From Lysinibacillus sp. ZYM-1 (GTDB taxonomy: Bacteria; Bacillota; Bacilli; Bacillales_A; Planococcaceae): DNA of 38,568 nt. The stretch spans positions 1 through 38,568 of the forward strand of contig NZ_KQ465142.1 in the NCBI RefSeq assembly GCF_001308875.1. Direction: 5' to 3'. Below the pieces are notes generated by a model that saw nothing but the letters and a program-made list of their open reading frames with translations, searched no databases and had not been told where the DNA came from. A program made the translations under genes and the position numbers. Every line of letters starts with the position of its first letter. The stretch's first letter is position 1. Below, in pieces: positions 17,298-25,310 of this stretch.

Positions 17298-17708
17298 TTA
17301 TTCATGAACCACAGTTTCTTCTTTTTCGAAGTGAATACCTGTAATATGCACATTTACTTCTGCTGTTTCAAGTGCTGTCATATTAAAAATAGCTTGGCGT
17401 ATCTGTGTTTGAACTTCCTTTGCTACCTTAGGAATGGCATATCCATATTTCACAGAGCAAAATACATCAATAGCGATTTCACCCGTTTCCGTTACACCTG
17501 ATTTAATGCCTTTATTGTGTACTTTTTTACCGAAACGTTCCACGACACCAGTCGCAATATTACCACGTGTTGCAGCAATGCCTTCGACCTCATTTACAGC
17601 GATCCCAGCCACAACTTCGATAACCTCTGCCGCTACCTCAATTTTTCCAAGCTCTTCTTTCCCAGAAGGTGTTGGTTGTACGAAAGATTGTCCTACTTTC
17701 TCTGCCAT
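17298..17708 (-). CDS. yqhY: Asp23/Gls24 family protein (YqhY-like)
   Basis: Asp23-family proteins are small cytosolic or membrane-associated proteins; YqhY is linked genetically to acetyl-CoA carboxylase control in B. subtilis. The 136-aa product has the family core 'GKIEVAAEVIEVVAGIAVNEVEGIA' and 'AIDVFCSVKYGYAIPKVAKEVQTQI'. The start at 17708 follows AAAGGATGA; twelve further codons to 17744 are unlikely. Its place downstream of accBC (now interrupted by an element) and formerly upstream of nusB supports yqhY. Confidence 0.9.
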   Translation of the reverse strand: MAEKVGQSFVQPTPSGKEELGKIEVAAEVIEVVAGIAVNEVEGIAATRGNIATGVVERFGKKVHNKGIKSGVTETGEIAIDVFCSVKYGYAIPKVAKEVQTQIRQAIFNMTALETAEVNVHITGIHFEKEETVVHE

Positions 17709-17833
17709 ACAAATATCATCCTTTCCCTTACACATCACAAACAAGTGCTGTACTTATGCTTATTATACTATAAAAAGGAAGGTTTGGCTGTGGAAAGCCG
17801 TTTTAATTTATAGAGCACTTCATGGAATGGTAG

Positions 17834-18160
17834 TTAATGATCTTCAACATCTATTAAATAAATTCCCTTGTTAAATCCTCCACGCTCCATTTTCTTCTGA
17901 TCACGAATCGCTTCAAGCTCTTCGTAGCTTATACCTAACATACTTATTGCTGTATGAATGAGCTCTAAGATATCTGCTAGCTCTTCAACACTTTCTTGTG
18001 CATGAATAGCCTCATGAAATTCCTTAGCTTCTTCTAGCATTTTTGCCTTTACTTCCGTTAATAGTTCAATAGGTTCTAAGGTACGAGCATGATAAGTTAA
18101 ACCCTTTGTATCCATTATTTCTAGAATTTTATCTCTCACTAACTTATTGTATACAGGCAT
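17834..18160 (-). CDS. MazG-like / phosphoribosyl-ATP pyrophosphohydrolase-like protein
   Basis: The 108-aa all-alpha product starts MPVYNKLVRDKILEIMD and has 'EEAKEFHEAIHAQESVEELADILEL', the acidic metal-binding helix pair of the MazG/PRA-PH NTP-pyrophosphatase superfamily, and ends 'KKMERGGFNKGIYL'. Stand-alone members are often annotated as phosphoribosyl-ATP pyrophosphohydrolase but are more likely house-cleaning nucleotide pyrophosphatases, since no his genes are nearby. The start at 18160 follows AAAAAGGGGG; the ATG at 18208 has no Shine-Dalgarno. It lies just beyond the attL-like side of the accC element. Confidence 0.85.
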   Translation of the reverse strand: MPVYNKLVRDKILEIMDTKGLTYHARTLEPIELLTEVKAKMLEEAKEFHEAIHAQESVEELADILELIHTAISMLGISYEELEAIRDQKKMERGGFNKGIYLIDVEDH

Positions 18161-18236
18161 CTCGATTCCCCCTTTTTGACTGTTTTGCGCAGATGTTTTA
18201 TAGCTCATTCAATCATACTATTGTATAAACCAAAAA

Positions 18237-18263
18237 ACCTCCTAACTTTGAAAGTTTGAAGGT
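18237..18263 (-). terminator. Displaced accC terminator (attL-like side)
   Basis: ACCTCCTAACTTT (18237-18249) pairs with AAAGTTTGAAGGT (18251-18263) with mismatches. On the minus strand it is followed by TTTTTT. It parallels the hairpin at 20678-20705: both read TAGGAGGTTTTTT on the minus strand and both follow an accC 3' end, so it is probably the original accC terminator moved away by the insertion. Confidence 0.7.
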
Positions 18264-18279
18264 TTTAAATTGCGAACGC

Positions 18280-18339
18280 TTACTTCGCTTTTTCTGTTAC
18301 ACCCAATACATCATTCTCTTCTAGGAACTTAGTATTGAA
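18280..18339 (-). pseudogene. Displaced 3' end of accC
   Basis: On the minus strand this encodes '[19 protein letters not shown]' and a stop. The intact AccC at 20758 ends '[16 protein letters not shown]'. The first 14 residues are identical, while the tails differ. I infer that this is the original chromosomal end of accC and that the present accC carries an end supplied by the element. Confidence 0.8.
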
Positions 18340-18433
18340 GCGATTCAACAGCTCTTTCTTTTTCCTTCTCATTAAAAGTCATATTCTCACCAATCACTCC
18401 TTTTCTTCTAAGGATAGCGTCCACTCTAAAATA

Positions 18434-18556
18434 TGCTTTATCAACGAATATGTCACGCTTCTCAACTCATAGCTCTAACATCTTAATATCTTGACGTTCT
18501 ACGTTCTGTCCTTTGTCACTGACACGAACATAGCCAAATGTTTTTGTATCTGCCAT
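18434..18556 (-). pseudogene. Serine recombinase (resolvase) N-terminal fragment
   Basis: From ATG at 18556 the frame reads MADTKTFGYVRVSDKGQNVE, the start of a resolvase/invertase-type serine recombinase with the catalytic Ser in YVRVS. It continues 'RQDIKMLEL', then TGA where the family usually has Gly, then 'VEKRDIFVDKA' before similarity stops. It has both a nonsense change and a 3' truncation. It lies inside the accC element and shows that a second recombination module was once there. Confidence 0.75.
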
Positions 18557-18610
18557 GCTGTAAGCTAACTCAACTAAATACTTTTTGAATTGTAACAGCA
18601 TTAAAATACA

Positions 18611-18641
18611 AAAAACGATTGCTATGAACGCAACCGTTTTT
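18611..18641 (-). terminator. Terminator of the SLT-SH3-SLH gene
   Basis: AAAAACGATTGC (18611-18622) pairs with GCAACCGTTTTT (18630-18641) with one mismatch, followed on the minus strand by T-rich sequence. It lies 10 nt after the stop of the wall-protein gene. Confidence 0.85.
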
Positions 18642-18650
18642 TAAGTTCAA

Positions 18651-20180
18651 TTATTTTTGGTTAGATACGAATGATTCATATCTTTGAATAAACGCTGAGA
18701 TTTGAGAGCGAGTTAAAATTTGGTCGGGGTTATAGGCATCAATTGATGTAGCTGTAGTAATCCCATTATCCATGAAAAATTGAATAGCTTCGTTTTCACT
18801 TACCGTTTGCCCGTAGTGGTATGATGCCATCAGTTGGGCTAGTTTACCACGTCTAATACCTTTATCCGCTAAACCTTTAGAAGTTGTAGATGCTTCTGAA
18901 GCTAATACTGGCATTTTGTATTTACTTGCCATGTTATATAAACCACTTTTGTTCCAAGACGATGTGTTTTTCACACTTGCTAATTCATCTTTCTGTACGT
19001 AGCGGAAGAAGATTGTTAAGAAGTGAGCTTCTGTTAATTGTGTGTTCGGTTGTAACTGTGTTTCGTATTTCTTTGTTTTTGCGTTCCATACGTTACCGTA
19101 ACCACTAATTAAACCTCGGTCGATTGCCCAAATCATATCATCTCTCCACCAAGCTGTAGTGCTGAAGTCTGCAAACTTTTTAGCGTAAGCTGAGTAGTCC
19201 TGTGTAGTGGCAACTGGAGTTGTAGGTGTTGGCGTTGGTGTTGAAGCTGAGTAGTTTAAATAACTTGATGCTACATACCCCTCCGTCCCGTCATTTCTTT
19301 TCACAGGATACCAAACAAAATGGTTTTTCTTCGTTGATACTTCTTCATATTCAAAAGGACCTGTAATGGTAACAATTTCGCCTTTACGTAAAGTACCCAT
19401 AGAAGGACTATCCGTAGTAGGTTTTGTCCTAAATTTTACATTAGTTGTTGCACTAACTTTTTGATTTGTTTCAAAAAAATACTTTGATTTTGTTAATGGT
19501 AAATCAAAATCATAGTTCATCGCTGAAAATTTAATATTTTCCCTGCTGTTAGAGTCATATTGAAAATGTTCGCGTGAAAAAGGCAGCTCTTTTAAGTCTA
19601 TTAATTCCAATTTTTCAATAATTCGGAGAATTCTTTCTTGATAGGCATTTGCATTTCTTTCACCAGTTGCTTGGACAATTGGACTATTTACTGGCTTAGT
19701 ACCATTATAAGCCATGATAGCGAAGTACCAATGTTCCAATACATCTCTTTTCCCTCCGTTGATGCTAGGCAAATCCTTCCGCTTAAACATATCATCTAGA
19801 GTCTTTACACCAGCTTGAATATTATAGACAATATCGCTTTTTAGTCTATCTTGATTGTAGCCAGCTTGATTAGTAATTTGCATAATGCCAATTCCATTAT
19901 CAGCTGTCACAATCGCTTCACCATTAATATCGAAATGACGCCAATTTCCACTTTCACCTTCTGCAATTGCCTTCACAATTTCAGGAGGAACATCATAACT
20001 CAGTGCTGTTTCAGTTAACAAACAGTTCATTGTGGAATAATCAGGGTTGACCTTCGGTGCCGAATCATACTCACATGTATTTGCAATATCATTAGCTAAT
20101 ACATTTTTATCTATATTTATAGATAGAGAGAGGGCACCAATGACAATAACACTAATCATTAGTTTCATTATCTTTTTCAT
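18651..20180 (-). CDS. Secreted lytic transglycosylase-like protein with SH3 and SLH domains
   Basis: The 509-aa product has a signal peptide (about 1-29). A lysozyme-like SLT domain follows (about 50-195, 'PPEIVKAIAEGESGNW' with the likely catalytic Glu, then 'GIGIMQITNQAG' and 'AIMAYNGT'). Next comes a bacterial SH3 domain (about 240-315, 'NVKFRTKPTTDSPSMGTLRK' and 'GTEGYVASSYLNY'), a Thr/Pro linker and two or three S-layer-homology-like repeats (about 335-505, 'WWRDDMIWAIDRGLISGYG' and 'ADKGIRRGKLAQLMA'). It should be exported, anchored to wall polymer and cleave peptidoglycan. The start at 20180 follows AGGAAGTG. It is cargo of the accC element. Role in wall remodelling is inference. Confidence 0.88.
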   Translation of the reverse strand: MKKIMKLMISVIVIGALSLSINIDKNVLANDIANTCEYDSAPKVNPDYSTMNCLLTETALSYDVPPEIVKAIAEGESGNWRHFDINGEAIVTADNGIGIMQITNQAGYNQDRLKSDIVYNIQAGVKTLDDMFKRKDLPSINGGKRDVLEHWYFAIMAYNGTKPVNSPIVQATGERNANAYQERILRIIEKLELIDLKELPFSREHFQYDSNSRENIKFSAMNYDFDLPLTKSKYFFETNQKVSATTNVKFRTKPTTDSPSMGTLRKGEIVTITGPFEYEEVSTKKNHFVWYPVKRNDGTEGYVASSYLNYSASTPTPTPTTPVATTQDYSAYAKKFADFSTTAWWRDDMIWAIDRGLISGYGNVWNAKTKKYETQLQPNTQLTEAHFLTIFFRYVQKDELASVKNTSSWNKSGLYNMASKYKMPVLASEASTTSKGLADKGIRRGKLAQLMASYHYGQTVSENEAIQFFMDNGITTATSIDAYNPDQILTRSQISAFIQRYESFVSNQK

Positions 20181-20223
20181 ATGATTATTACACTTCCTTT
20201 CATATTTTCTAAAGTTAAAAGAT

Positions 20224-20670
20224 TCATATATATATGTTAACACAAACCCAATATTTGGGATAGGAGTAATATTCTAAAACAGCTTTACCGACACTTAGAC
20301 GGCTTTGTTTCGATACATCTGAAATATCCCCTAAGCTCGCAAGCCAACCAAATATGGACTCCAATTTAATGTCATCTACATATTCAATTTTCATTGCATC
20401 TACTAAACGTTTAAAAGTATAAATATATTCATTGATTGTCGCTTTACGAACGTCCGACAGACGCATTTGCTCTTTCACAATTAACAAAGCACTATTATTT
20501 TCTACATCTTTCTTACCCTCATGTAATTTAGCTACATCGATCATTAGCTTTGGTGGAGTAATCAGTATCGTATCTTTCTCTTCAAACGTACCCTCAAAAC
20601 TTGGTAGCTGTATAGCTTCTGTCACATCTTCTAAATCAAAAATCCCTGTATGCTGACCTTTTCTAGCCAA
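20224..20670 (-). pseudogene. Truncated tyrosine recombinase (N-terminal fragment)
   Basis: The 148-residue frame starts at a TTG 8 nt after AGGAGG. Residues about 65-140 ('MRLSDVRKATINEYIYTFKR' and following helices) look like the SAM-like core-binding domain of phage-type integrases. The catalytic domain with its Arg, HxxR and Tyr is missing, and the frame ends in unrelated residues that overlap the upstream part of the wall-protein region. It lies directly after the accC terminator, where an element integrase is expected. Its Shine-Dalgarno is part of the accC terminator hairpin. Confidence 0.7.
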
Positions 20671-20671
20671 A

Positions 20672-20705
20672 TAAAAAACCTCCTAACAATTGAATGTTAG
20701 AAGGT
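20672..20705 (-). terminator. accC terminator containing the integrase-fragment RBS
   Basis: ACCT-C-CTAACA (20678-20688) pairs with TGTTAG-A-AGGT (20695-20705) around a 6-nt loop and is followed on the minus strand by TTTTTT. The AGGAGGT of the 3' arm (20684-20678) is also the Shine-Dalgarno of the integrase fragment, 8 nt before its TTG. Confidence 0.85.
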
Positions 20706-20757
20706 AATTTTATTGCGATATTTGGAATGCATTCTATTCCCTAAATCCACATATCAA

Positions 20758-22116
20758 TTACTTGCTTGTCCCCAACACATCATTCTCTTCTAAGAACTTC
20801 GTATTGAATTGTGCTGATTTGAAAACGTCATTGTTCATCAATGCTTGGTGGAATGGAATAGTAGTATTGATACCAGGACCAGATACTTCGAATTCACTTA
20901 GCGCGCGATTCATTTTCGCAATCGCTTCTTCACGTGTGTTTGCATGAACAATTAATTTTGCCACCATTGAATCATAATATGGTGGAATTGTATAGCCTGC
21001 ATAGACAGCAGAATCAATACGTACACCATAGCCACCAGGCGTTACATACGTATCAACAGTTCCTGCTGAAGGCATGAAGTTTTTGTAGGCATTTTCTGCG
21101 TTAATACGACATTCAATAGCCCAACCATTTATTTGAATATCATCTTGAGTGAAAGGAAGTTTTTCACCAGATGCAATTTTTAATTGTTGTTGTACAAGAT
21201 CTACACCAGAAATCATTTCTGTTACTGGGTGCTCAACTTGGATACGAGTATTCATTTCCATGAAGTAGAACTTGTCTGCTTGATAGTCATAAATGAACTC
21301 GATTGTTCCAGCACCTTCATAGTCACATGCTTGTGCTGCTTTTACTGCAGCTGCGCCCATTTCAGCACGGCGTTCAGAAGAAAGCGCTGGAGATGGAGCT
21401 TCCTCTACTAACTTCTGCATACGGCGTTGAACTGTACAGTCACGCTCGCCTAAATGCACTACGTTACCGTAGCCATCTGCTAAAACTTGGATTTCACAGT
21501 GACGGAAGTACTCGATGAATTTCTCTAAATATACGCCAGGGTTACCAAATGCAGCAGCAGCCTCTTTTTGCGTAATTTCAATACCTTTCACAAGGTCTTC
21601 TTCTGTACGTGCTACGCGAATCCCTTTACCACCACCACCAGCAGTTGCTTTGATGATGACAGGGTAGCCAATGTTAGCAGCCCATTCTTTACCTGTTTCG
21701 ATATCTGGCACAATACCAGTACCAGGAACAAGTGGAACTCCCGCTGCTTCCATTGTTGTACGTGCAACATCCTTGATTCCCATAATTTTAATAGAATCAG
21801 ATGATGGACCGATAAATTTAATGCCAGCGTTTTCACAAGCTTCTGCAAAATCAGCGTTTTCCGATACAAAGCCATATCCTGGGTGGATACCGTCTGCACC
21901 TGTTTTTTCCGCTACACTAAGTAGGGCTGGGAAGCTAAGATAAGAATCTTTTGATAGCTTCGGTCCGATGCAGTAGGCTTCGTCTGCTAATTTCACGTGT
22001 AATGCGTCTGCATCTGCTTCAGAGTAAACAGCAACTGACTGAATGCCTAACTCTTTACAAGCACGAATGATACGCACAGCGATTTCGCCGCGGTTTGCAA
22101 TTAAAACTTTTTTCAT
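20758..22116 (-). CDS. accC: Biotin carboxylase subunit of acetyl-CoA carboxylase
   Basis: AccC carboxylates biotin on AccB with ATP and bicarbonate, the first half-reaction of malonyl-CoA synthesis. The 452-aa product has the N-domain '[20 protein letters not shown]', ATP-grasp glycine loop '[14 protein letters not shown]' (about 159-172), '[15 protein letters not shown]' (about 288-302) and the biotin carboxylase C-terminal domain. It starts 13 nt after the accB stop. The last few residues (GTSK) differ from the displaced native end at 18280, as expected if the integrated element rebuilt the 3' end. Confidence 0.98.
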   Translation of the reverse strand: MKKVLIANRGEIAVRIIRACKELGIQSVAVYSEADADALHVKLADEAYCIGPKLSKDSYLSFPALLSVAEKTGADGIHPGYGFVSENADFAEACENAGIKFIGPSSDSIKIMGIKDVARTTMEAAGVPLVPGTGIVPDIETGKEWAANIGYPVIIKATAGGGGKGIRVARTEEDLVKGIEITQKEAAAAFGNPGVYLEKFIEYFRHCEIQVLADGYGNVVHLGERDCTVQRRMQKLVEEAPSPALSSERRAEMGAAAVKAAQACDYEGAGTIEFIYDYQADKFYFMEMNTRIQVEHPVTEMISGVDLVQQQLKIASGEKLPFTQDDIQINGWAIECRINAENAYKNFMPSAGTVDTYVTPGGYGVRIDSAVYAGYTIPPYYDSMVAKLIVHANTREEAIAKMNRALSEFEVSGPGINTTIPFHQALMNNDVFKSAQFNTKFLEENDVLGTSK

Positions 22117-22129
22117 GGATTTGCACTCC

Positions 22130-22621
22130 TTACTCAGCTTTTACAAGGAATAATGGTTGGCCGTATTCTACTAATTCGCCATCTTTCACAAGTACTTCAA
22201 CGATTTCCCCTTGCACTTCTGCTTCAATTTCGTTGAATAATTTCATTGCTTCTACGATACATACAATTGTTTCGTTTCCTACTTTGTCCCCTGCTTTTAC
22301 GTAAGCTGGTGAATCTGGGTTTGGTGATTGATAGAAAGTACCGACCATTGGAGACACAATTTTATGTAGCGATGGGTCGTTAGTCGCTGGTGCCGACGCA
22401 GCTGGTGCTTCTTCCACTTTAGCTGGTGCAGGTGTCGCTGCTGGTGCAGATTGTTGTACAACAGGTGCTACTACTTCTTTTTTAGGTGCTACAGTTTCTG
22501 TAACAACAACATTATTCTTTTTTAACTTAACTTTTGCGCCATCTACCTCATACACAAACTCGTCAATTGAAGAAGAATCTACTAATTTAATAATTTCGCG
22601 AATTTCTTGAATTTTGAACAT
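22130..22621 (-). CDS. accB: Biotin carboxyl carrier protein of acetyl-CoA carboxylase
   Basis: AccB carries the biotin that shuttles CO2 between AccC and the carboxyltransferase. The 163-aa product has an N-terminal region '[20 protein letters not shown]', an Ala/Pro-rich linker (about 50-80) and the C-terminal biotinyl domain with Lys127 in EAMKL as the biotinylation site. It leads the accB-accC operon. No FapR-like operator is visible upstream. Confidence 0.98.
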   Translation of the reverse strand: MFKIQEIREIIKLVDSSSIDEFVYEVDGAKVKLKKNNVVVTETVAPKKEVVAPVVQQSAPAATPAPAKVEEAPAASAPATNDPSLHKIVSPMVGTFYQSPNPDSPAYVKAGDKVGNETIVCIVEAMKLFNEIEAEVQGEIVEVLVKDGELVEYGQPLFLVKAE

Positions 22622-22725
22622 TTCTAACTCTCCTTATGAAATAAAATCTATTACAATAACTATTTTATATTTTTTCGAATCAATTTGAAATAGTTAAATG
22701 AAAATTAAGTAAATATGAACAAAAT

Positions 22726-22758
22726 AAAAGGCTTTCCTTTACTAAGCGAAAGCCTTTT
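22726..22758. terminator. spoIIIAH terminator
   Basis: AAAAGGCTTTC (22726-22736) pairs perfectly with GAAAGCCTTTT (22748-22758). It lies after spoIIIAH and separates the spoIIIA operon from accBC. T-rich tracts lie on both sides. Confidence 0.85.
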
Positions 22759-22821
22759 CATTACGCTGATATATAACAACCTTTTATAAATAAACTAAAT
22801 ATTTATTCTTTTCTATATTTT

Positions 22822-23376
22822 TTAATAATTATTTGCACTAAACTTTACTTGTACGTCATTTGCGCCTTCCATCTCTGTTCTTACTAAGTATATAATTTCA
22901 TTCGCTTGGGATTTTGATAATTCTTCTGCCATGACTGTAACAGAAATTTTTTCACCTTCAGCGCGAACAAATGCATCAGAATAGCCTAACGATTTAATGA
23001 GCATTTCAAGCATCGCTTCTGCTGATTCTCGTTTAATAAGACCATCCATTTCATTAAATGCCTCATTTTTTTCGTCAGCGGAATATTCTTCTGAAGCAAT
23101 TTTTTGTGTTAACTGTTCACGAAGTTGACTTCTCTCATCACTAACTTGCATACGCATTTCTTCAAATAAGTGACTCGGTGAAGAAACTTCTTGTGTGACA
23201 TCATTTGTTGCTTTCTGATCTGTAACACCAGTTACAGCAGTCTGTTGTAATGTATCATCCGTAAAAATAGTAAGACCGTTGAACTGTTTTGCTGGATCAA
23301 CCAAATAATACACTGAAATGACTGCTACTAAACTTAATAATGTCATAAACCAAACTGTTCTTCTACGTACGCGCAT
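22822..23376 (-). CDS. spoIIIAH: Stage III sporulation protein AH
   Basis: SpoIIIAH is a mother-cell membrane protein whose extracellular domain binds forespore SpoIIQ across the septum to form the feeding-tube channel. The 184-aa product has a basic N-terminus and a single membrane helix (about 8-26). A charged region follows (about 70-115), then the YscJ/FliF-like ring domain at the C-terminus (about 115-184, 'AMLEMLIKSLGYSDAFVRAE' then 'NEIIYLVRTEMEG'). It is adjacent to spoIIIAG and the last gene of the operon. Confidence 0.92.
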   Translation of the reverse strand: MRVRRRTVWFMTLLSLVAVISVYYLVDPAKQFNGLTIFTDDTLQQTAVTGVTDQKATNDVTQEVSSPSHLFEEMRMQVSDERSQLREQLTQKIASEEYSADEKNEAFNEMDGLIKRESAEAMLEMLIKSLGYSDAFVRAEGEKISVTVMAEELSKSQANEIIYLVRTEMEGANDVQVKFSANNY

Positions 23377-23796
23377 TTACTTTTCCTCCTTATTTTCCAT
23401 TGGAACGATAATAATTCGATGAATCGGCAACTGCATCACTTGACTGACGACTGCACGAATTTCATTTTTTACAAAGATATCGGATGCACCTTCTGATACA
23501 ACTAGCATTCCTGTTACGTTTTTCGCGCTTTGCTCAGTCCCTCGAAAATATTGGCTGAATAGTTTATTGGCATCTTGATCATTTGTCATCTCTCCATAAT
23601 AAAAATAGACTTTAACCTCCCCAACACCTTGCATTGCTTTCAGTGTTTGCTCAAGTTTTTCTTCATTAGTGAGCGGTGAACCTTTGTCGTTCGTTGAATT
23701 CGTTTGATACATAGGTAAAATGATGAAAATTCCCACGGAGGCAGCTACCAGTATTAAAACCATTAATGACGTTGTTTTTTTTCGTGTCTTTTCCAC
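23377..23796 (-). CDS. spoIIIAG: Stage III sporulation protein AG (short form)
   Basis: SpoIIIAG forms a large ring in the mother-cell membrane of the feeding tube. The 139-aa product has one N-terminal membrane helix (about 10-29). The ring-building fold is split around a variable segment: 'LKAMQGVGEVKVYFYYG' at about 52-68 and 'GMLVVSEGASDIFVKNEIRA' at about 96-115. It is much shorter than the B. subtilis protein (about 229 aa), and the segment between the two halves is too short to hold the long beta-triangle insertion. The start is GTG after AAAGGAGG, and the stop adjoins spoIIIAH. Confidence 0.9.
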   Translation of the reverse strand: MEKTRKKTTSLMVLILVAASVGIFIILPMYQTNSTNDKGSPLTNEEKLEQTLKAMQGVGEVKVYFYYGEMTNDQDANKLFSQYFRGTEQSAKNVTGMLVVSEGASDIFVKNEIRAVVSQVMQLPIHRIIIVPMENKEEK

Positions 23797-23858
23797 ATCA
23801 CTTGTACATGGCCTCCTTTCATCTTCTCTTTTTCAAGTGTATGTACGCTTGTTTCTTC

Positions 23859-24002
23859 CTATGAATTGATAAATGGAATCTTTAATAGCAATTGCAAAAA
23901 TACTAACGTGATGACCAATTTTGTGAGTGAAATTATTTCCTTATCATCCGTTAGAAACACAAATATCTGACATACAAAAAGCAATGCCAATAAAAGAATC
24001 AA
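23859..24002 (-). CDS. Tiny membrane protein at the spoIIIAF position
   Basis: TTG at 24002 follows AGGGGGGAG by 5 nt and encodes about 47 residues with two hydrophobic segments ('LLLALLFVCQIFVFL' and 'LVITLVFLQLLLKIPFI') joined by 'TDDKEIISLTK'. The topology matches the N-terminal two helices of SpoIIIAF, which should be about 200 aa with a soluble C-terminal ring domain. That domain is absent before spoIIIAG. An ATG at 24074 in the same frame would overlap spoIIIAE by 71 nt and has no good Shine-Dalgarno. Probably a reduced or decayed spoIIIAF. The assignment rests on position and topology. Confidence 0.5.
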   Translation of the reverse strand: MILLLALLFVCQIFVFLTDDKEIISLTKLVITLVFLQLLLKIPFINS

Positions 24003-24003
24003 T

Positions 24004-24915
24004 CTATCTCCCCCCTGCCATAACTTGTACGAACACAATGAGGAAGAAACAAGAAAACATAAATGAAAAAGCAATCAGGAATGATACTGCACATAAGGTA
24101 AATAGAGATTTACTAATTTGATCTAGCAGTCTACAAATATCATCGAAGGCGATTGGTTCTAAAATAGCTGCAAGCATTTTTAATGAATAGGCACTGACAA
24201 CAAGCTGAACGGTTGGAATAAATGACACCGTAATAACGGCGATAAAGGCACTAATGCTTGTAAGAGATGATGTAAATTGTGTCATGTGCTGAAACATCGA
24301 AAAGCTATCTACAATAAAAGAACCAACAACCGGAATATTTTCTTCAATTAATTTTTTGACTGGTTCAGCTACAGCCGCATTGACACTAAACGCTGCCACC
24401 CCTCCTGCGGTCATCAATAGGACGTAGCAAATAACAGAGGCAGAAACGATACTCATAATCGTAAAGCGAATTAAATCCGCGATCCGTGTAAAAGATATTT
24501 CCTTGACAATCACACTGCACACATCAAAAACAATGGCTAACAAAACACCTGGAATAAGCCACTTACTACTAATAATTGTGAGAACTTGTACAAAAAACAG
24601 CAAAAAAGGCTGCCAGGATGCAATGGCTGTAATACTACTAGATAACATAAAGCTTGAGGTCAAAATAGGATAAAACGCCGTAAATAAATGGGCTAGTCCT
24701 TGTGCAATTTCATCAATTAATGTAAAAGATTTAACAACAACTGGTCCTATAGTAGCTAACACAATTAGAAAAAAAAGTATCCTTGTCCCTTTTTCAAATT
24801 CTGGTAATATCATGTTGATAATTAAAATAATGATGACATAACTACATAGCAACAATGTCATCTTGAGCAAGAGAAAGAATGGGTCGATTAAAAACGATAG
24901 TATTTGCTCCTGCAA
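24004..24915 (-). CDS. spoIIIAE: Stage III sporulation protein AE (short form)
   Basis: SpoIIIAE is a polytopic mother-cell membrane protein of the SpoIIIA-SpoIIQ channel. The 303-aa product has about eight or nine membrane segments and conserved stretches such as 'TRIADLIRFTIMSIVSASVI', 'EENIPVVGSFIVDSFSMF' and 'KMLAAILEPIAFDDICRLLD'. It lacks the N-terminal signal peptide and extracytoplasmic region of the B. subtilis protein (about 399 aa), beginning almost directly with the first membrane helix. Confidence 0.88.
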   Translation of the reverse strand: MQEQILSFLIDPFFLLLKMTLLLCSYVIIILIINMILPEFEKGTRILFFLIVLATIGPVVVKSFTLIDEIAQGLAHLFTAFYPILTSSFMLSSSITAIASWQPFLLFFVQVLTIISSKWLIPGVLLAIVFDVCSVIVKEISFTRIADLIRFTIMSIVSASVICYVLLMTAGGVAAFSVNAAVAEPVKKLIEENIPVVGSFIVDSFSMFQHMTQFTSSLTSISAFIAVITVSFIPTVQLVVSAYSLKMLAAILEPIAFDDICRLLDQISKSLFTLCAVSFLIAFSFMFSCFFLIVFVQVMAGGR

Positions 24916-24927
24916 TGGCTTCGCTCC

Positions 24928-25305
24928 TTAGTTTAGCCTTTGTAAAATGGCCGACACCTCCTGTAAAACAGCCAAAAATTCTTTGAACCAATACAACAAA
25001 ATAACAATCTTTACCGCAGCAAAAACGATGTTCCCGAGCACTTTATAGTTATGTTCTACAAGTAGCAATGACACCCATTGCCCAACATAGAACATACTTG
25101 CACTAATTAAAATAGCTTTTGCATAAGGCAAAAAGGCAAGCGTTTCTAAAAGTTGCTTGACGAAGGGCAATAAAAGTGTCGAGAACAGCATGCCAAACAG
25201 CAAAAACGAAAACATCACACTTATTAGCGCGTGAAGTGGCTGTATGACTTCTTTTATCAGCAATAATAAAAGCAGCATGACAACAGCAACGATAACAATT
25301 TCCAT
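24928..25305 (-). CDS. spoIIIAD: Stage III sporulation protein AD
   Basis: This small polytopic protein (125 aa, three or four membrane segments) belongs to the SpoIIIAC/AD family. It lies between spoIIIAC and spoIIIAE with short spacers, as in Bacillus, and is close to the usual length (about 133 aa). Function is within the mother-cell channel complex. It is recognised from position, size and hydrophobic pattern. Confidence 0.85.
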   Translation of the reverse strand: MEIVIVAVVMLLLLLLIKEVIQPLHALISVMFSFLLFGMLFSTLLLPFVKQLLETLAFLPYAKAILISASMFYVGQWVSLLLVEHNYKVLGNIVFAAVKIVILLYWFKEFLAVLQEVSAILQRLN

Positions 25306-25310
25306 TTACA

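Larger units (their letters stand above)
18264..20705. mobile_element. Remnant of an integrative element in the accC 3' end
   Basis: A second copy of the accC 3' end plus terminator lies about 2.4 kb from the real one, in the same orientation. Shared blocks include 18302-18339 against 20771-20808 (about four mismatches) and the terminator motif. Between them lie an integrase N-terminal fragment directly next to the intact accC, a serine-recombinase fragment and a wall-protein gene. This is the layout left by a tyrosine-recombinase element that integrated at a gene's 3' end and restored it. The integrase lacks its catalytic domain, so the element should be immobile. Confidence 0.72.

Noticed and set aside
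17434..17874. Plus-strand open frame opposite asp23
   Set aside because: It mirrors the asp23 codons and has no Shine-Dalgarno or family resemblance.
18651..20180. Phage endolysin or tail lysin as the identity of the SLT-SH3-SLH protein
   Set aside because: A signal peptide and SLH anchor point to a surface protein, and no holin or structural phage genes are nearby.
22622..22725. FapR operator upstream of accB
   Set aside because: I looked for the known palindromic FapR site and found no match.
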